Shown: positions 23,882-32,975 of the stretch, piece by piece
Numbering within the stretch: the stretch's first letter is position 1
Layout: the number at the start of each line of letters is the position of its first letter
Origin: CAYJBH01 sp964370825
Lineage (GTDB): Bacteria; Bacillota; Clostridia; Oscillospirales; Ruminococcaceae
Assembly (NCBI GenBank): GCA_964370825.1
Contig: CAYJKY010000020.1
Coordinates: 1 to 58,722, forward strand
Direction of reading: 5' to 3'
Length of the DNA stretch: 58,722 nucleotides
The notes under the pieces: model-generated
Seen by the model: the letters and a program-made list of their open reading frames with translations, nothing else
The model's database searches: none
Told to the model about the DNA's origin: nothing
Position numbers and translations under genes: made by a program

Positions 23882-25615
23882 TTACTCGACAAAGATGTAG
23901 AGGGGGTCGTAATCCTTTGGGGTTATTTCTCCCTTTAATATTTTCACACCCTCATCAAAGGGCGCTCTCTCCCAAAGTTCCGCTATTCCGTATTTTTTCG
24001 CCTCCTTTACAAGGTCGTCTATCAGCATGTTACGTTCCTCACTCCCTCTTTTGTGTAGGGTGGCCCGCAGATAATCTACGGCTAGTGATTCCTTCTTTAC
24101 ACGGTGATAAATCGCCTCATTCTCTGCTACCGTCAGCGCCTGTTTAAAAATTTCGGCGCACTCCTCAACCAAACCAAGGCTATGCCAGTGGCGACCCGGG
24201 TGGTCGTAACAATACAGATGTGAGCCTGTTTTTTCTATTGCCTCGGCAACCGTGTCAAGGTATTTCTTTATATATATACCCGCTTTACCGTAAACTCCGG
24301 CTAAAAATTCCTCCGTTAAAAGTTTATCGTCACATCCTGAATCCCAAAGGCAGTTAGCGAGAATGTATGCCCTTAAATCCGACATCTCACTGCCACCGGG
24401 CGTCGCACAGCCCTGCTCAAAAACACCCTTAACATTATTCTCGATAAAAAACTTTATATTATCCGCAAGAACCTTAAAGTTAGGAAATGGTAATAGGTAG
24501 TGGGAAAAGTCGGTGACATAATCCCATACATACAGATGATTTGCAACCCTGCCCCAGCCGATTAAATCCTCTGCAAAAGAGCCATTGTATTTTACCGACA
24601 TCGCCTCGGAGTTTTCGACATGGCAATCCCTCAGCGGATGTGTAAAGCAACACTCTATGGTACAAAGGCGTACACACACGTTAGGGTGCGGTCTTATCGT
24701 ATTCGGCGGTCGACGTGTATACTGGTATGCGAGGGTATCGATAAGTATGTCGGGGTAGTCGTTTTGTAGCTGTTCGGCAATAGCATTTACAAAATGAATA
24801 AGCGTGCCAGCCGCTCCCCCCTCCGGCTCATCAATTGCACGGCATTCGTTACACCGACAGCCGTTCACATTGTCGTTTTGAGACACCGAGATAATTTTTG
24901 CGTCGGGGTTATCGGCGATAACCTTCTTTATTTTATTTACCGCTATCTCCAAAACCTCGGGGTTTGTTAGGCAGAGCTGACTTTTTTCACGTAGCCTTAC
25001 GCCGTCTATCAAGGAATAATATTCCGGGTGTTCGTCATAATATTTATCGGTTGGGAATAGCCGCTCAAAGGTGTGTACAAAGTAATCCTTTGCGTACTTC
25101 ACACCACCACCATGACATTCTCGCTCGGATATATCGCCGTTTAGCCGAGACTTTACGGCAAAGCCGGCAGTTTTAAAGGGTGTCATGGAGATGTCTCGAT
25201 ATTCTAAAGCGGGTGCATAGCTGTAGTTTAGGTTTTCTATATATAAAAAGGAGTTTTTTGGTACACTCTCAACTTCCGGCGTAAAAAATCTTACACCAAT
25301 CCTGTTTAATAGTTCATAGGTTCCGTAAAGCAAGCCACGCCCCTCGCCAAGGATAAACCCAGCATCATCCTTTACGACCAGACGAAAACCCTCTATATTA
25401 CCACTGTATTCCAACCGATGCTTTTCGCATAATGCGGTATACCCCATCGAGATAAACATCACATCATCGGGTATGCCTTCATCATCGTAAATCTGAGGTT
25501 CTCTGCCAAAAATTTTTTTAAGATATCTTTTCAACTCCTCTGCGGCATAGGCGGTAACGGAATCGACATTCTTCTTAATAACAATTACCGGCATATTTTC
25601 GGTTGAAATATTCAT
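23882..25615 (-). CDS. DUF4838-domain, glycosidase-like protein
   Basis: A 577-residue cytoplasmic protein. The N-terminal 120 residues form a GH20b/GH67-like cap domain (AYAAEELKRYLKKIFGREP, GEGRGLLYGTYELLNRIGVRFF), followed by a DUF4838 TIM-barrel region (ISVSQNDNVNGCRCNECRAI, VFEQGCATPGGSEMSDLRAYI). Such proteins are assumed to act on uronic-acid- or hexosamine-containing glycans, but activities are mostly unknown. No signal peptide is visible. ATG 25615 is chosen because AGAGGTGA precedes it. It lies upstream of the cyclase gene with a separate promoter between, so a role in the peptide locus is not implied. Confidence 0.75.
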   Translation of the reverse strand: MNISTENMPVIVIKKNVDSVTAYAAEELKRYLKKIFGREPQIYDDEGIPDDVMFISMGYTALCEKHRLEYSGNIEGFRLVVKDDAGFILGEGRGLLYGTYELLNRIGVRFFTPEVESVPKNSFLYIENLNYSYAPALEYRDISMTPFKTAGFAVKSRLNGDISERECHGGGVKYAKDYFVHTFERLFPTDKYYDEHPEYYSLIDGVRLREKSQLCLTNPEVLEIAVNKIKKVIADNPDAKIISVSQNDNVNGCRCNECRAIDEPEGGAAGTLIHFVNAIAEQLQNDYPDILIDTLAYQYTRRPPNTIRPHPNVCVRLCTIECCFTHPLRDCHVENSEAMSVKYNGSFAEDLIGWGRVANHLYVWDYVTDFSHYLLPFPNFKVLADNIKFFIENNVKGVFEQGCATPGGSEMSDLRAYILANCLWDSGCDDKLLTEEFLAGVYGKAGIYIKKYLDTVAEAIEKTGSHLYCYDHPGRHWHSLGLVEECAEIFKQALTVAENEAIYHRVKKESLAVDYLRATLHKRGSEERNMLIDDLVKEAKKYGIAELWERAPFDEGVKILKGEITPKDYDPLYIFVE

Positions 25616-25691
25616 GTTCACCTCTGCTTTTTTTAAAATTTTATCATATAGCACCTTCTTATTCAACCCCTTATTTAGCTCTATAATCAAC

Positions 25692-25725
25692 TAGCTTGAA
25701 AAATGGTACATTGCTTTTCAAGCTA
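25692..25725. repeat. Hairpin TAGCTTGAAAA / TTTTCAAGCTA
   Basis: An 11-bp perfect stem with a small inner AATG/CATT pair, in the divergent gap between the DUF4838 gene and hpf. The CTTGAAAA...TTTTCAAG arms are the same as the first hairpin of the cassettes after luxS, rmlD and serS. Confidence 0.6.
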
Positions 25726-25781
25726 AACTACTATATTATAAAAAGATATTTGTAAAATTGACCAAAAACATTCTAATGCTA

Positions 25782-25873
25782 TTGCAATTTTACATCTATG
25801 TGTTATCATATTAGTATAACAGAGGACTGCAACAGAGGGCTGTTACCGTTTGCTGTTACAGGTTTCTGTTATA
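25782..25873 (+). promoter_or_regulatory. hpf promoter and structured leader
   Basis: TTGCAA (25782-25787), 16-base spacer, TATCAT (25804-25809). The leader can fold: TATAACAGA (25815-25823) pairs with TCTGTTATA (25865-25873), and an AACAG-AGGG-CTGTT hairpin lies within. The structure ends about 20 bases before the AACGGAG ribosome site of hpf. Confidence 0.5.
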
Positions 25874-25905
25874 AGTTGGTAAAACAAGAAAGAACGGAGT
25901 TTACT

Positions 25906-26427
25906 ATGAAGATGGATTTTGCCGGTAGAAGAGTCGACCTTAAGGACGCATTTTGTGAAAAGGCTGAAAAGAGGGCGGCGAAATTAGACAAATTCTTTTC
26001 CGACAATGCCGTTGCACATGTCACGGTAACGGTGGATAAATCGGCACAAACGGTGGAGGTTATGATCAAGGACGGTAAATTCGTGGTTAGAGCAGAGCGC
26101 TCGGCACCACGTATGGAAAATGCCGTTGATGCAGTTTTTGATGTAATCACTACCCAGATAATAAAGCACAAAAAACACCTTGAGAAAAAACTTCATGCCA
26201 AGGCATTTGACGACTATAGTGTTGAGGAGCATGAGCAGGAGGAGTTTGAGGTTATAAGAGAAAAAAGATTCCCTGTTAAGCCCTGTACCCTAGAGGAGGC
26301 TATTTTAGAGATGAATCTTCTTGGACATTCCTTTTATATGTATATGAACGCAGATACCGGATCGATGGAGTTATGCTACCGCCGTAACGACGGTGGATAC
26401 GGCGTGCTTATTCCGGAACTCGATTAA
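25906..26427 (+). CDS. hpf: Ribosome hibernation promoting factor, long form
   Basis: A 173-residue long-form HPF. The N-terminal S30AE domain (MDFAGRRVDLKDAFCEKAEK, VTVDKSAQTVEVMIK) binds the 30S decoding site. The C-terminal domain (VIREKRFPVKPCTLEEAILE, GHSFYMYMNADTGSM, VLIPELD) dimerises ribosomes into inactive 100S particles. The ATG at 25906 follows ACGGAG; the upstream frame extension is the structured leader. Its stop overlaps the next gene's start (TAATG). Confidence 0.93.
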   Translation: MKMDFAGRRVDLKDAFCEKAEKRAAKLDKFFSDNAVAHVTVTVDKSAQTVEVMIKDGKFVVRAERSAPRMENAVDAVFDVITTQIIKHKKHLEKKLHAKAFDDYSVEEHEQEEFEVIREKRFPVKPCTLEEAILEMNLLGHSFYMYMNADTGSMELCYRRNDGGYGVLIPELD

Positions 26428-27539
26428 TGGCAAAATATAATCTTGTTTCCCCCTGTTTTTTCGGGGCGGAAAAAACCCTTTCCTTTGAGATAAAAAGGGC
26501 CGGTGGTGAGGACATACGGGTAAACGACGGTAGGGTGTACTACACCGGTGACGAGTCGGTTATTGCCTCATGCAACCTTAACCTTCGCTGTGCCGAGAGG
26601 GTTTTGATACTGCTTAAAACATTTACGGCAGAGACGTTTGATGATCTTTTTGACGGCGTCTTTGCCGTTCCCTTTGAGGATTTTATTCCTAAAGACGGGC
26701 GGTTTCCTGTAAAAGGCGCAAGCCTTTCCAGCACCCTATCCAGCGTGCCGAGCTGCCAAAGCATAGTTAAAAAGGCTGTGGTTAAACGACTTCAACAAGG
26801 GCATAACACCCAGTTCCTTCCCGAAAAGGGCAGGCAATTCTCGCTGAGATTTTCTATCAGAAAAAATGTTGTCGAGCTGTTTTTGGATACCAGTGGCGAG
26901 GGATTGCATAAGCGCGGTTACCGCCGTAACGCAATGGCGGCACCGATAAGGGAAACCCTTGCGGCAGCAATTGTAGATCAAGCTCGTATTTATCCCGACA
27001 GCACTGTTATTGATCCCTGTTGCGGAAGCGGCACGTTGCTAATCGAGGCGGCACAAAAAGCACTGCGAATTGCACCCGGTCTAAATCGCAGCTTTGCCGC
27101 CGAACGAAATGGACTCATACCCTACTCTGTATGGGAGAAAGCGAGGGAGAGTGCCTCCGCTACAAGACTCATTGAGGCTGATTTTAAAGCAATCGGTTAT
27201 GACATAGACGACGAGGCGCTTACCGTGGCGGTTCAGAATGCCGAGCTTGCCGGCGTTGCCGAATACTGTAGCTTTGAGCGTGGTGACCTATACGATTTTA
27301 AAGCTACCGAAAAAAGTGTGATACTTGCAAACCCTCCCTATGGTGAACGTCTCGGTGAAGACGCGGAGGCACAGCGTATAATTAAGGCACTTGGAGAAAA
27401 AATAAGACCATCCTCCGCCGCCGCTTACATCATATCACCTGAGTCGGAGTTTGAACGGCTTTTCGGTGAAAAGGCAGACCGAAGGAGAAAGCTTTATAAC
27501 GGAATGTTAAGCTGTCAGCTATACATGTACTTTAAATAA
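26427..27539 (+). CDS. THUMP-domain class I RNA methyltransferase (YpsC/RlmL-like)
   Basis: A 370-residue enzyme: an N-terminal THUMP-containing RNA-binding half (residues about 1-155) and a Rossmann methyltransferase half with the SAM-binding DPCCGSGTLLIEAA and catalytic NPPYGERLG. This is the family of 23S rRNA guanine N2-methyltransferases (RlmL N-terminal half, B. subtilis YpsC). It is translationally coupled to hpf, which ties it to ribosome biology. Confidence 0.9.
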   Translation: MAKYNLVSPCFFGAEKTLSFEIKRAGGEDIRVNDGRVYYTGDESVIASCNLNLRCAERVLILLKTFTAETFDDLFDGVFAVPFEDFIPKDGRFPVKGASLSSTLSSVPSCQSIVKKAVVKRLQQGHNTQFLPEKGRQFSLRFSIRKNVVELFLDTSGEGLHKRGYRRNAMAAPIRETLAAAIVDQARIYPDSTVIDPCCGSGTLLIEAAQKALRIAPGLNRSFAAERNGLIPYSVWEKARESASATRLIEADFKAIGYDIDDEALTVAVQNAELAGVAEYCSFERGDLYDFKATEKSVILANPPYGERLGEDAEAQRIIKALGEKIRPSSAAAYIISPESEFERLFGEKADRRRKLYNGMLSCQLYMYFK

Positions 27540-27547
27540 GTGGGTTT

Positions 27548-28717
27548 ATGACAGAATTTTTACTCGTAACGTTATCCGGGAAGGATAGAAGCAGAGAGGG
27601 GTATGGGCGTGCCGCCGGACTTCTCGGTATTATCAGCAACATTATTATCTCCCTACTAAAGCTTATAGTCGGCATACTTGGCGGGAGCATTGCCATTATT
27701 GCCGATGCGGCAAACAGCCTAAGCGATGCCGCAAGCTCGGTGGTGACCATGGTGGGTTTTCACCTTTCGGGTAAGCCTGCCGACAAGGAACACCCTTATG
27801 GTCATGCAAGAATGGAGTATATTGCAGGGCTGACGGTATCCTTTGTGGTTATATTTATCGGAATACAGCTCGCTTTTGAATCCTTTAAAAAAATAATTCA
27901 GCCCGAGGCAACCGGGCTGAGTTTTATTGCAGTTGCAGTTATGCTTTTCTCCATACTAATTAAACTATGGCAGATATATATTTATCGCTTGGTAGGTAAA
28001 AAAATAAACTCCTCCACCCTTATGGCGACGGCGGCAGACAGCCGAAACGACATAATAGCAGGTTTGACGGTGCTGATAAGCATACCGCTCTCCAAGCTCA
28101 CAGGCTTTTCGCTGGACGGATATGCCGGCTTTGCGGTTGCAATTTTTATTATAGTTTCCGGCATAGGTTTTGTAAAGGAAACCTCCGCGCCGCTTTTAGG
28201 TGCACCGCCGGATGAAAAACTAATTTTGGCAATAACCGAAAGAATAATGTCGAGCGAGGGAGTGCTCGGGGTTCATGACCTTATAGTTCACAGCTACGGC
28301 GAGGGAACGGTTTTTGCCTCGGCACATGTCGAGATGTCGGCGGATAACGACCTGCTTTACAGTCATGAAGTAATCGATGAAATCGAATTTACCGTGCATG
28401 AACAATACGATGTAAACCTTACCTTACACCTCGACCCTGTTGTGAGTGACGAACGTGTAGAGGCTTTGAGAGATATCGTAGAGGGTTTAAGCCGTGAGAT
28501 ATCGTCGGAGCTTAAAATGCATGATTTCAGGGCTGTTTTTACGCCGGAAAACATTAAAATCAAGTTTGACCTCACCCTGCCCATTAAGCCGAAGCTCATT
28601 GCAAAAGAGGTGAGGCGGGAACTTACCGATAAAATCACCGAAAAGGTAGAAAACTGTAAGGTGGTTATTATTATTGAGCAACACTACACCGACGTGCACA
28701 AACGAAATTTTTTATAA
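27548..28717 (+). CDS. Cation diffusion facilitator family transporter
   Basis: A 389-residue CDF-type metal exporter. The membrane domain has the metal-site pairs in IADAANSLSDAASS and ATAADSRNDIIAG, plus the loop HPYGHARMEYIAGL. The C-terminal part is about 180 residues, longer than the usual single cytoplasmic domain, as in other clostridial members of about 390 residues; SYGEGTVFASAHVEMSAD belongs to the first cytoplasmic domain. Likely substrates are Zn2+, Fe2+ or Mn2+. Third gene of the hpf transcription unit. Confidence 0.9.
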   Translation: MTEFLLVTLSGKDRSREGYGRAAGLLGIISNIIISLLKLIVGILGGSIAIIADAANSLSDAASSVVTMVGFHLSGKPADKEHPYGHARMEYIAGLTVSFVVIFIGIQLAFESFKKIIQPEATGLSFIAVAVMLFSILIKLWQIYIYRLVGKKINSSTLMATAADSRNDIIAGLTVLISIPLSKLTGFSLDGYAGFAVAIFIIVSGIGFVKETSAPLLGAPPDEKLILAITERIMSSEGVLGVHDLIVHSYGEGTVFASAHVEMSADNDLLYSHEVIDEIEFTVHEQYDVNLTLHLDPVVSDERVEALRDIVEGLSREISSELKMHDFRAVFTPENIKIKFDLTLPIKPKLIAKEVRRELTDKITEKVENCKVVIIIEQHYTDVHKRNFL

Positions 28718-28727
28718 TAACGGAATA

Positions 28728-30236
28728 TCAGCCATTTTTTGAGGCTATGGTTTCATCCCAATACAAGCCGTAATGTCGTGAAACATATTTTTCTTTACAA
28801 AACTCGTTGTAGGTAGCGTCTAAGCCGTCGGCTTTTAGCGATTCTATTTCCTGCATTGATGGGATAGGTAGGCATATCTCCATGTCGTCCTGCCAGCTTG
28901 AAAACTTTTCATTTAAACCTTTTTGCACCTTTGGCGTGTTGTCCCACGCCTCTATTTTTGCGCCCTTGGCAACCACCATATAGTCAATAATATCTGCCAT
29001 GAATTTCAGCTTCATCTCCTGATATTCCGGCAAATCTGCGAGGTTGTTCGTTTCATCGGTCAGTAAAAACAGCTCACACTCCCCGGTAAAGGGAAAGTAT
29101 GCAAAGCGGTATTCCTTGGTAGAGATCACCTTCATTGAGTCGCTGAACTCCGAGAACATCTCCCGCCTTGCGTATCCTGCATCGTTATACATTTTGGCAA
29201 TGTCTCTTGAATATGCCAATGCCCTGTCATCACCACACGCCGCTAAAACGGTAGAGGCTATGTCGAGATTTCCGGTGAGTATATCGCTTGCAACATTTTT
29301 CGGCAACCTGTCGTTGTTGGTTATTATCAGCGGCACTTCAAACTGTGCAGAGTAGATGTAAGGTCCTTTCTGGTGCATGTTGTAGTCTCCGCACATGTCG
29401 CCATGGTCGGTAGAAAAAATTATCATGGTGTTTTCGTACAGACCGTTGTCCTTAAGATAGGAAATAATTCTACCCACCTGATTGTCTATAAACTCAACCA
29501 GCTGTGCATAGCCTTTTCGATACTCCATCTCATAACCGATATCCTCAACCTTTGCACGGCTTCTGCGGTATTTTGTAACCTCACAGGGCGGAATAAAATC
29601 TCTATTATGCGGTTCCTTGACCATGTTGGTATCGACTGCATAATCCGTCTGCGGAGGGTCTATCGGTGTATGTGGTCCTTGAAAGGACACCCATGTAAAA
29701 AAGTTTTTGTCCTTGACGCTTTCAATATATCGAACAGCTCTTTTTGCTATCTGTGCCTCGTAATACTCCTCGGGAGAATATGGAAAACCGCCATCCTTGA
29801 GCCCGAATGAATCCTGCACCTCGGGATGTATTTCGTGCAGATACTTATAGTAATCGTCCTCCTCTGCAAGCCGATTTTCCTCCATCTGCCAGGCATAGTC
29901 AAAACCCTTGCTGTCCCTTGCAGGGTAGTGGTGCAACTTCCCGAAAGCGCCGCATGAGTAGCCGTTTTCCTTCATTCGCTGTGGAAGAAGCTCCATTCCG
30001 TCTCTAAAGGCGATGTCATTCGTCCATACACCGTGATCACTCACGTATCTTCCCGTCATAACAGAGGCACGGCTGGGTGCGCAGACCGGAGATGCGGTCA
30101 CGGCATGTTTAAACAGAACCCCACCCTCTGCAAGAGAATCGATATTTTTGGTTTTTACCGCCGAGCTTTCATTGTAGCAGGACAGATGGTCTACCCTTAA
30201 CTGATCACACAGAATAACAACAACATTCTTTTTCAT
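28728..30236 (-). CDS. Cys-type sulfatase family hydrolase
   Basis: A 502-residue alkaline-phosphatase-superfamily enzyme. The sulfatase signature SPVCAPSRASVMTGRY places the formylglycine precursor at Cys52. Metal and active-site blocks are VILCDQLRVDHL (Gln where most have a second Asp), WVSFQGPHTP and FSTDHGDMCGDYNMHQKGPY. No signal peptide is seen, so it acts in the cytosol. Activity needs a formylglycine maturase (in anaerobes usually the radical SAM anSME), which is not in this window. Substrate unknown; host glycan or sulfonate-type esters are possible. Confidence 0.88.
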   Translation of the reverse strand: MKKNVVVILCDQLRVDHLSCYNESSAVKTKNIDSLAEGGVLFKHAVTASPVCAPSRASVMTGRYVSDHGVWTNDIAFRDGMELLPQRMKENGYSCGAFGKLHHYPARDSKGFDYAWQMEENRLAEEDDYYKYLHEIHPEVQDSFGLKDGGFPYSPEEYYEAQIAKRAVRYIESVKDKNFFTWVSFQGPHTPIDPPQTDYAVDTNMVKEPHNRDFIPPCEVTKYRRSRAKVEDIGYEMEYRKGYAQLVEFIDNQVGRIISYLKDNGLYENTMIIFSTDHGDMCGDYNMHQKGPYIYSAQFEVPLIITNNDRLPKNVASDILTGNLDIASTVLAACGDDRALAYSRDIAKMYNDAGYARREMFSEFSDSMKVISTKEYRFAYFPFTGECELFLLTDETNNLADLPEYQEMKLKFMADIIDYMVVAKGAKIEAWDNTPKVQKGLNEKFSSWQDDMEICLPIPSMQEIESLKADGLDATYNEFCKEKYVSRHYGLYWDETIASKNG

Positions 30237-30238
30237 GC

Positions 30239-30613
30239 CTATTCCCTCTCCTCATTGATTGCAGGTTTTACATCCAAAAGCTTTGTGCCATTTAGACAAT
30301 CCATTCCATTTACCCTTATAACATTTTCTGCTATATCTACTATCTCAACCACGGCAACGGCTATTGGGTTTGGTCGGTGTGGCGTTCGCAGGGCAAATGC
30401 ACCGTAAAACAGCTTTTTTTCGATAGTTACATCGCAAAGCCAGTAGAGTAGCATTATTTTTTGCCCCCTTCGCAGTCCGAACATTTCGGTTTTATAATCG
30501 TCATAAATTACGACGCTACACGGCGATCCTTCCTGCGTGATGTTTGCGGGGCATTGTTCTATACTCTCGTAGGGCGTATGTATTTCGCCTATAAACACTA
30601 ACCTATCTCTCAT
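30239..30613 (-). CDS. TsaA/TrmO-like SAM-dependent methyltransferase
   Basis: A 124-residue TsaA-family beta-barrel protein: FIGEIHTPYESIEQCP, the family core FALRTPHRPNPIAVAVVEIV, and LLDVKPAI at the end. The family includes TrmO, which N6-methylates t6A37 of tRNA; this copy is short and lacks a C-terminal extension, so the substrate is open. Two bases separate it from the downstream sulfatase gene, so the two are co-expressed. Confidence 0.8.
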   Translation of the reverse strand: MRDRLVFIGEIHTPYESIEQCPANITQEGSPCSVVIYDDYKTEMFGLRRGQKIMLLYWLCDVTIEKKLFYGAFALRTPHRPNPIAVAVVEIVDIAENVIRVNGMDCLNGTKLLDVKPAINEERE

Positions 30614-30691
30614 ATTTCACCTTGCGTCTATCTTAGTCTAAGTATAATATTTTACAACGAAGAAATCAACAATCATTTTACTACTTTTATA

Positions 30692-30720
30692 TTGTTTATG
30701 AAACATAAAGATGATATAAT
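30692..30720 (+). promoter_or_regulatory. Promoter of the glycosyltransferase gene
   Basis: TTGTTT (30692-30697), 17-base spacer, TATAAT (30715-30720), 27 bases before a TTG start codon. Confidence 0.7.
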
Positions 30721-30747
30721 AAAGTAAAAACATACGGAGTAAAAATT

Positions 30748-31866
30748 TTGAAAATTGCAATGTTAGGACATAAGCGTATACCTTCACGCGAGGGTGGTGT
30801 GGAAATTGTGGTGGAGGAGCTTGCTGTAAGAATGGCGGCACTCGGTAACGAGGTTGTCTGTTATAATCGCAGGGGTAAACATGTTTCCGGTGAGGAGTTC
30901 ACAAATAAGGAACAGCTTGATAGCTACAAGGGGATACGGATAAAATCTGTACCAACATTAGATAAAAAAGGATTAGCGGCGATGACATCATCTTTTTTTG
31001 CTACAGTAAAGGCAACCTTCTCCGGCTGTGATGTTATTCATTTTCACGCCGAGGGTCCCTGTGCCATGATGTTTATTCCTAAAATATTCGGTAAAAGGTG
31101 CATAGCCACCATACATGGACTGGATTGGCAGAGGGGTAAATGGGGCGGTTTTGCCACAAAATACATTAAGTTTGGCGAGCAGATGGCAGTTCGATGTGCC
31201 GACGAGATAATTGTGCTCAGCGAAAATGTCAAAAAATATTTTAAGGACACCTACAACCGAGACACGATATTTATACCAAACGGCGTTAACAGACCTCAAA
31301 AGGTGTCGGCAAAAGAAATTACCGAAAAATTCGGTGTCGGTGAGAATGAGTATATTTTATTTCTTGGAAGAATTGTTCCGGAAAAGGGCATAAGCTACCT
31401 TATATCTGCGTATAAAGATGTTAAGACGGATAAAAAATTAATAATTGCCGGCGGAGCAAGCGATACCGACAGCTACTATAACGAAATCAAAGAGCTTGCA
31501 AAGGGTGACGACAGGGTAGTGTTTACCGGTTTTGTTTCCGGTAGAACATTGGAGGAGCTGTACAGCAACGCATATGTTTACACCCTACCCTCCGATCTTG
31601 AGGGAATGCCACTTAGCCTATTAGAAGCGATGAGCTACTCCGGCTGTGTTCTCGGTTCCGATATCGATGAGATTGCTGAGGTCGTGGAGGACAAGGCGGT
31701 TATGTTTGAACGCTCGAATGTCAAGGAGCTCACCCAGAAACTACAATATTTATGTGATAGCCCCGAGCTTGTTAATGGCTACAAAGCAGTTTCTGCCGAC
31801 TTTATTTGCAACAAATACAGCTGGGATGATATAGCCGAGAGGACACTCAAATTATATAAAAGGTGA
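30748..31866 (+). CDS. Glycosyltransferase family 4 protein
   Basis: A 372-residue GT-B glycosyltransferase. The N-terminus KIAMLGHKRIPSREGGVEIVVEELA matches the DUF1972-type rhamnosyltransferase group. The C-terminal half has FLGRIVPEKGISYLI and the nucleotide-sugar-binding LPSDLEGMPLSLLEAMSYS. The start codon is TTG, preceded by ACGGAG. Together with the rml genes at 45-48 kb it may help build a rhamnose-containing cell-surface glycan, but acceptor and donor are unknown. It starts a run of plus-strand genes. Confidence 0.85.
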   Translation: MKIAMLGHKRIPSREGGVEIVVEELAVRMAALGNEVVCYNRRGKHVSGEEFTNKEQLDSYKGIRIKSVPTLDKKGLAAMTSSFFATVKATFSGCDVIHFHAEGPCAMMFIPKIFGKRCIATIHGLDWQRGKWGGFATKYIKFGEQMAVRCADEIIVLSENVKKYFKDTYNRDTIFIPNGVNRPQKVSAKEITEKFGVGENEYILFLGRIVPEKGISYLISAYKDVKTDKKLIIAGGASDTDSYYNEIKELAKGDDRVVFTGFVSGRTLEELYSNAYVYTLPSDLEGMPLSLLEAMSYSGCVLGSDIDEIAEVVEDKAVMFERSNVKELTQKLQYLCDSPELVNGYKAVSADFICNKYSWDDIAERTLKLYKR

Positions 31867-31871
31867 GATTT

Positions 31872-32963
31872 ATGGATAATTCTACCAACTATCAATGCCC
31901 CGCCTGTTCCGGTCCGCTTCGTTTTGATGCAACGCTCGGTATGCTTAAGTGTGACCACTGCGAGAGCACCTATAGGGTGGAGCAGATTCAACGATTGTAC
32001 GAGGAACAAAACACCGATGCTGCAAAAGCTGCCGAACAATCAGACTGGAACAACGCAACATTAAACAACAACTGGGGCGAGGATGCCGCACATATGCGAG
32101 CCTACGGCTGCACCTCCTGTGGTGCCGAGATTATCTGCGACGATACCACCGCCGCCACCAGCTGTCTATACTGTGGCAACAATACCGTTGTGCCGGGACA
32201 GTTTGCAGGCGCACTTCGTCCGGACTATGTGATCCCCTTTAAGTTGACCAAGGACGACGCTAAAAACGCACTTAAAAAACACTGTAAAGGTAAGTATTTA
32301 CTACCAAAATTCTTTACACAGGACCTACATATCGAAGAGATAAAGGGCGTTTATGTTCCGGTGTGGCTGTTTGACGGTGCCGTGGACGCAGATGTTAGGT
32401 ATAAAGCCTCCAACTCAAGTTCGACGACCAGCGGTAACTACCGAACCACCACCACAAAACACTATGATGTTCATCGTACCGGTAGGATAATTTTTGAGGA
32501 TATACCGGTGGACTCTTCCAGTAAGATGCCGGATGAGTATATGGAGTCGATAGAGCCATATGACTACAGCGAGTTAAAACCTTTTTCCATGGCTTATATG
32601 CCGGGATTTCTTGCAGATAAATACGATGTTTCTCTCGAACAGTGTGCCCCCCGTGCCGATTCAAGGGCGGTCACTACCGCACTCGCATTACTCAGAAGAA
32701 GTGTTGAGGGTTATGATAAATGCAACGAGACATCAAATAACACCAACCTTATAAGAGGCGAGGTGCGATATGCCATGACTCCGGTATGGCTTCTCACCAC
32801 CCGTTGGCGAGGCAAGGTATATCTCTTTGCAATGAACGGACAAACGGGACAGTTTGCCGGGAATCTCCCCTGCGACATGCTTAAATATTTCGCCTCTGCC
32901 ATAGGGTTAACCTCGCTTGGAACCGTGGCCATATACGCAATTATCGCCTTTTTAGCGAGCTGA
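31872..32963 (+). CDS. Zinc-ribbon membrane-anchored protein
   Basis: A 363-residue protein with two N-terminal zinc ribbons (CPACSGPLRF...CDHC and CTSCGAEIIC...CLYCG), a middle domain of about 200 residues that includes a Thr/Ser-rich insert, and one C-terminal membrane helix (SLGTVAIYAIIAFLA). Clostridial TFIIB-type zinc-ribbon proteins like this often pair with TPM-domain proteins, as here. ATG 31872 with AGGTGAG is preferred over the GTG at 31863. Function unknown, possibly membrane quality control. Confidence 0.75.
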   Translation: MDNSTNYQCPACSGPLRFDATLGMLKCDHCESTYRVEQIQRLYEEQNTDAAKAAEQSDWNNATLNNNWGEDAAHMRAYGCTSCGAEIICDDTTAATSCLYCGNNTVVPGQFAGALRPDYVIPFKLTKDDAKNALKKHCKGKYLLPKFFTQDLHIEEIKGVYVPVWLFDGAVDADVRYKASNSSSTTSGNYRTTTTKHYDVHRTGRIIFEDIPVDSSSKMPDEYMESIEPYDYSELKPFSMAYMPGFLADKYDVSLEQCAPRADSRAVTTALALLRRSVEGYDKCNETSNNTNLIRGEVRYAMTPVWLLTTRWRGKVYLFAMNGQTGQFAGNLPCDMLKYFASAIGLTSLGTVAIYAIIAFLAS

Positions 32964-32975
32964 GGGAGGATGAGT

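Noticed and set aside
25815..25873. raiA ncRNA motif upstream of hpf
   Set aside because: The leader is about 90 bases with one composite hairpin, much shorter and simpler than the raiA motif.
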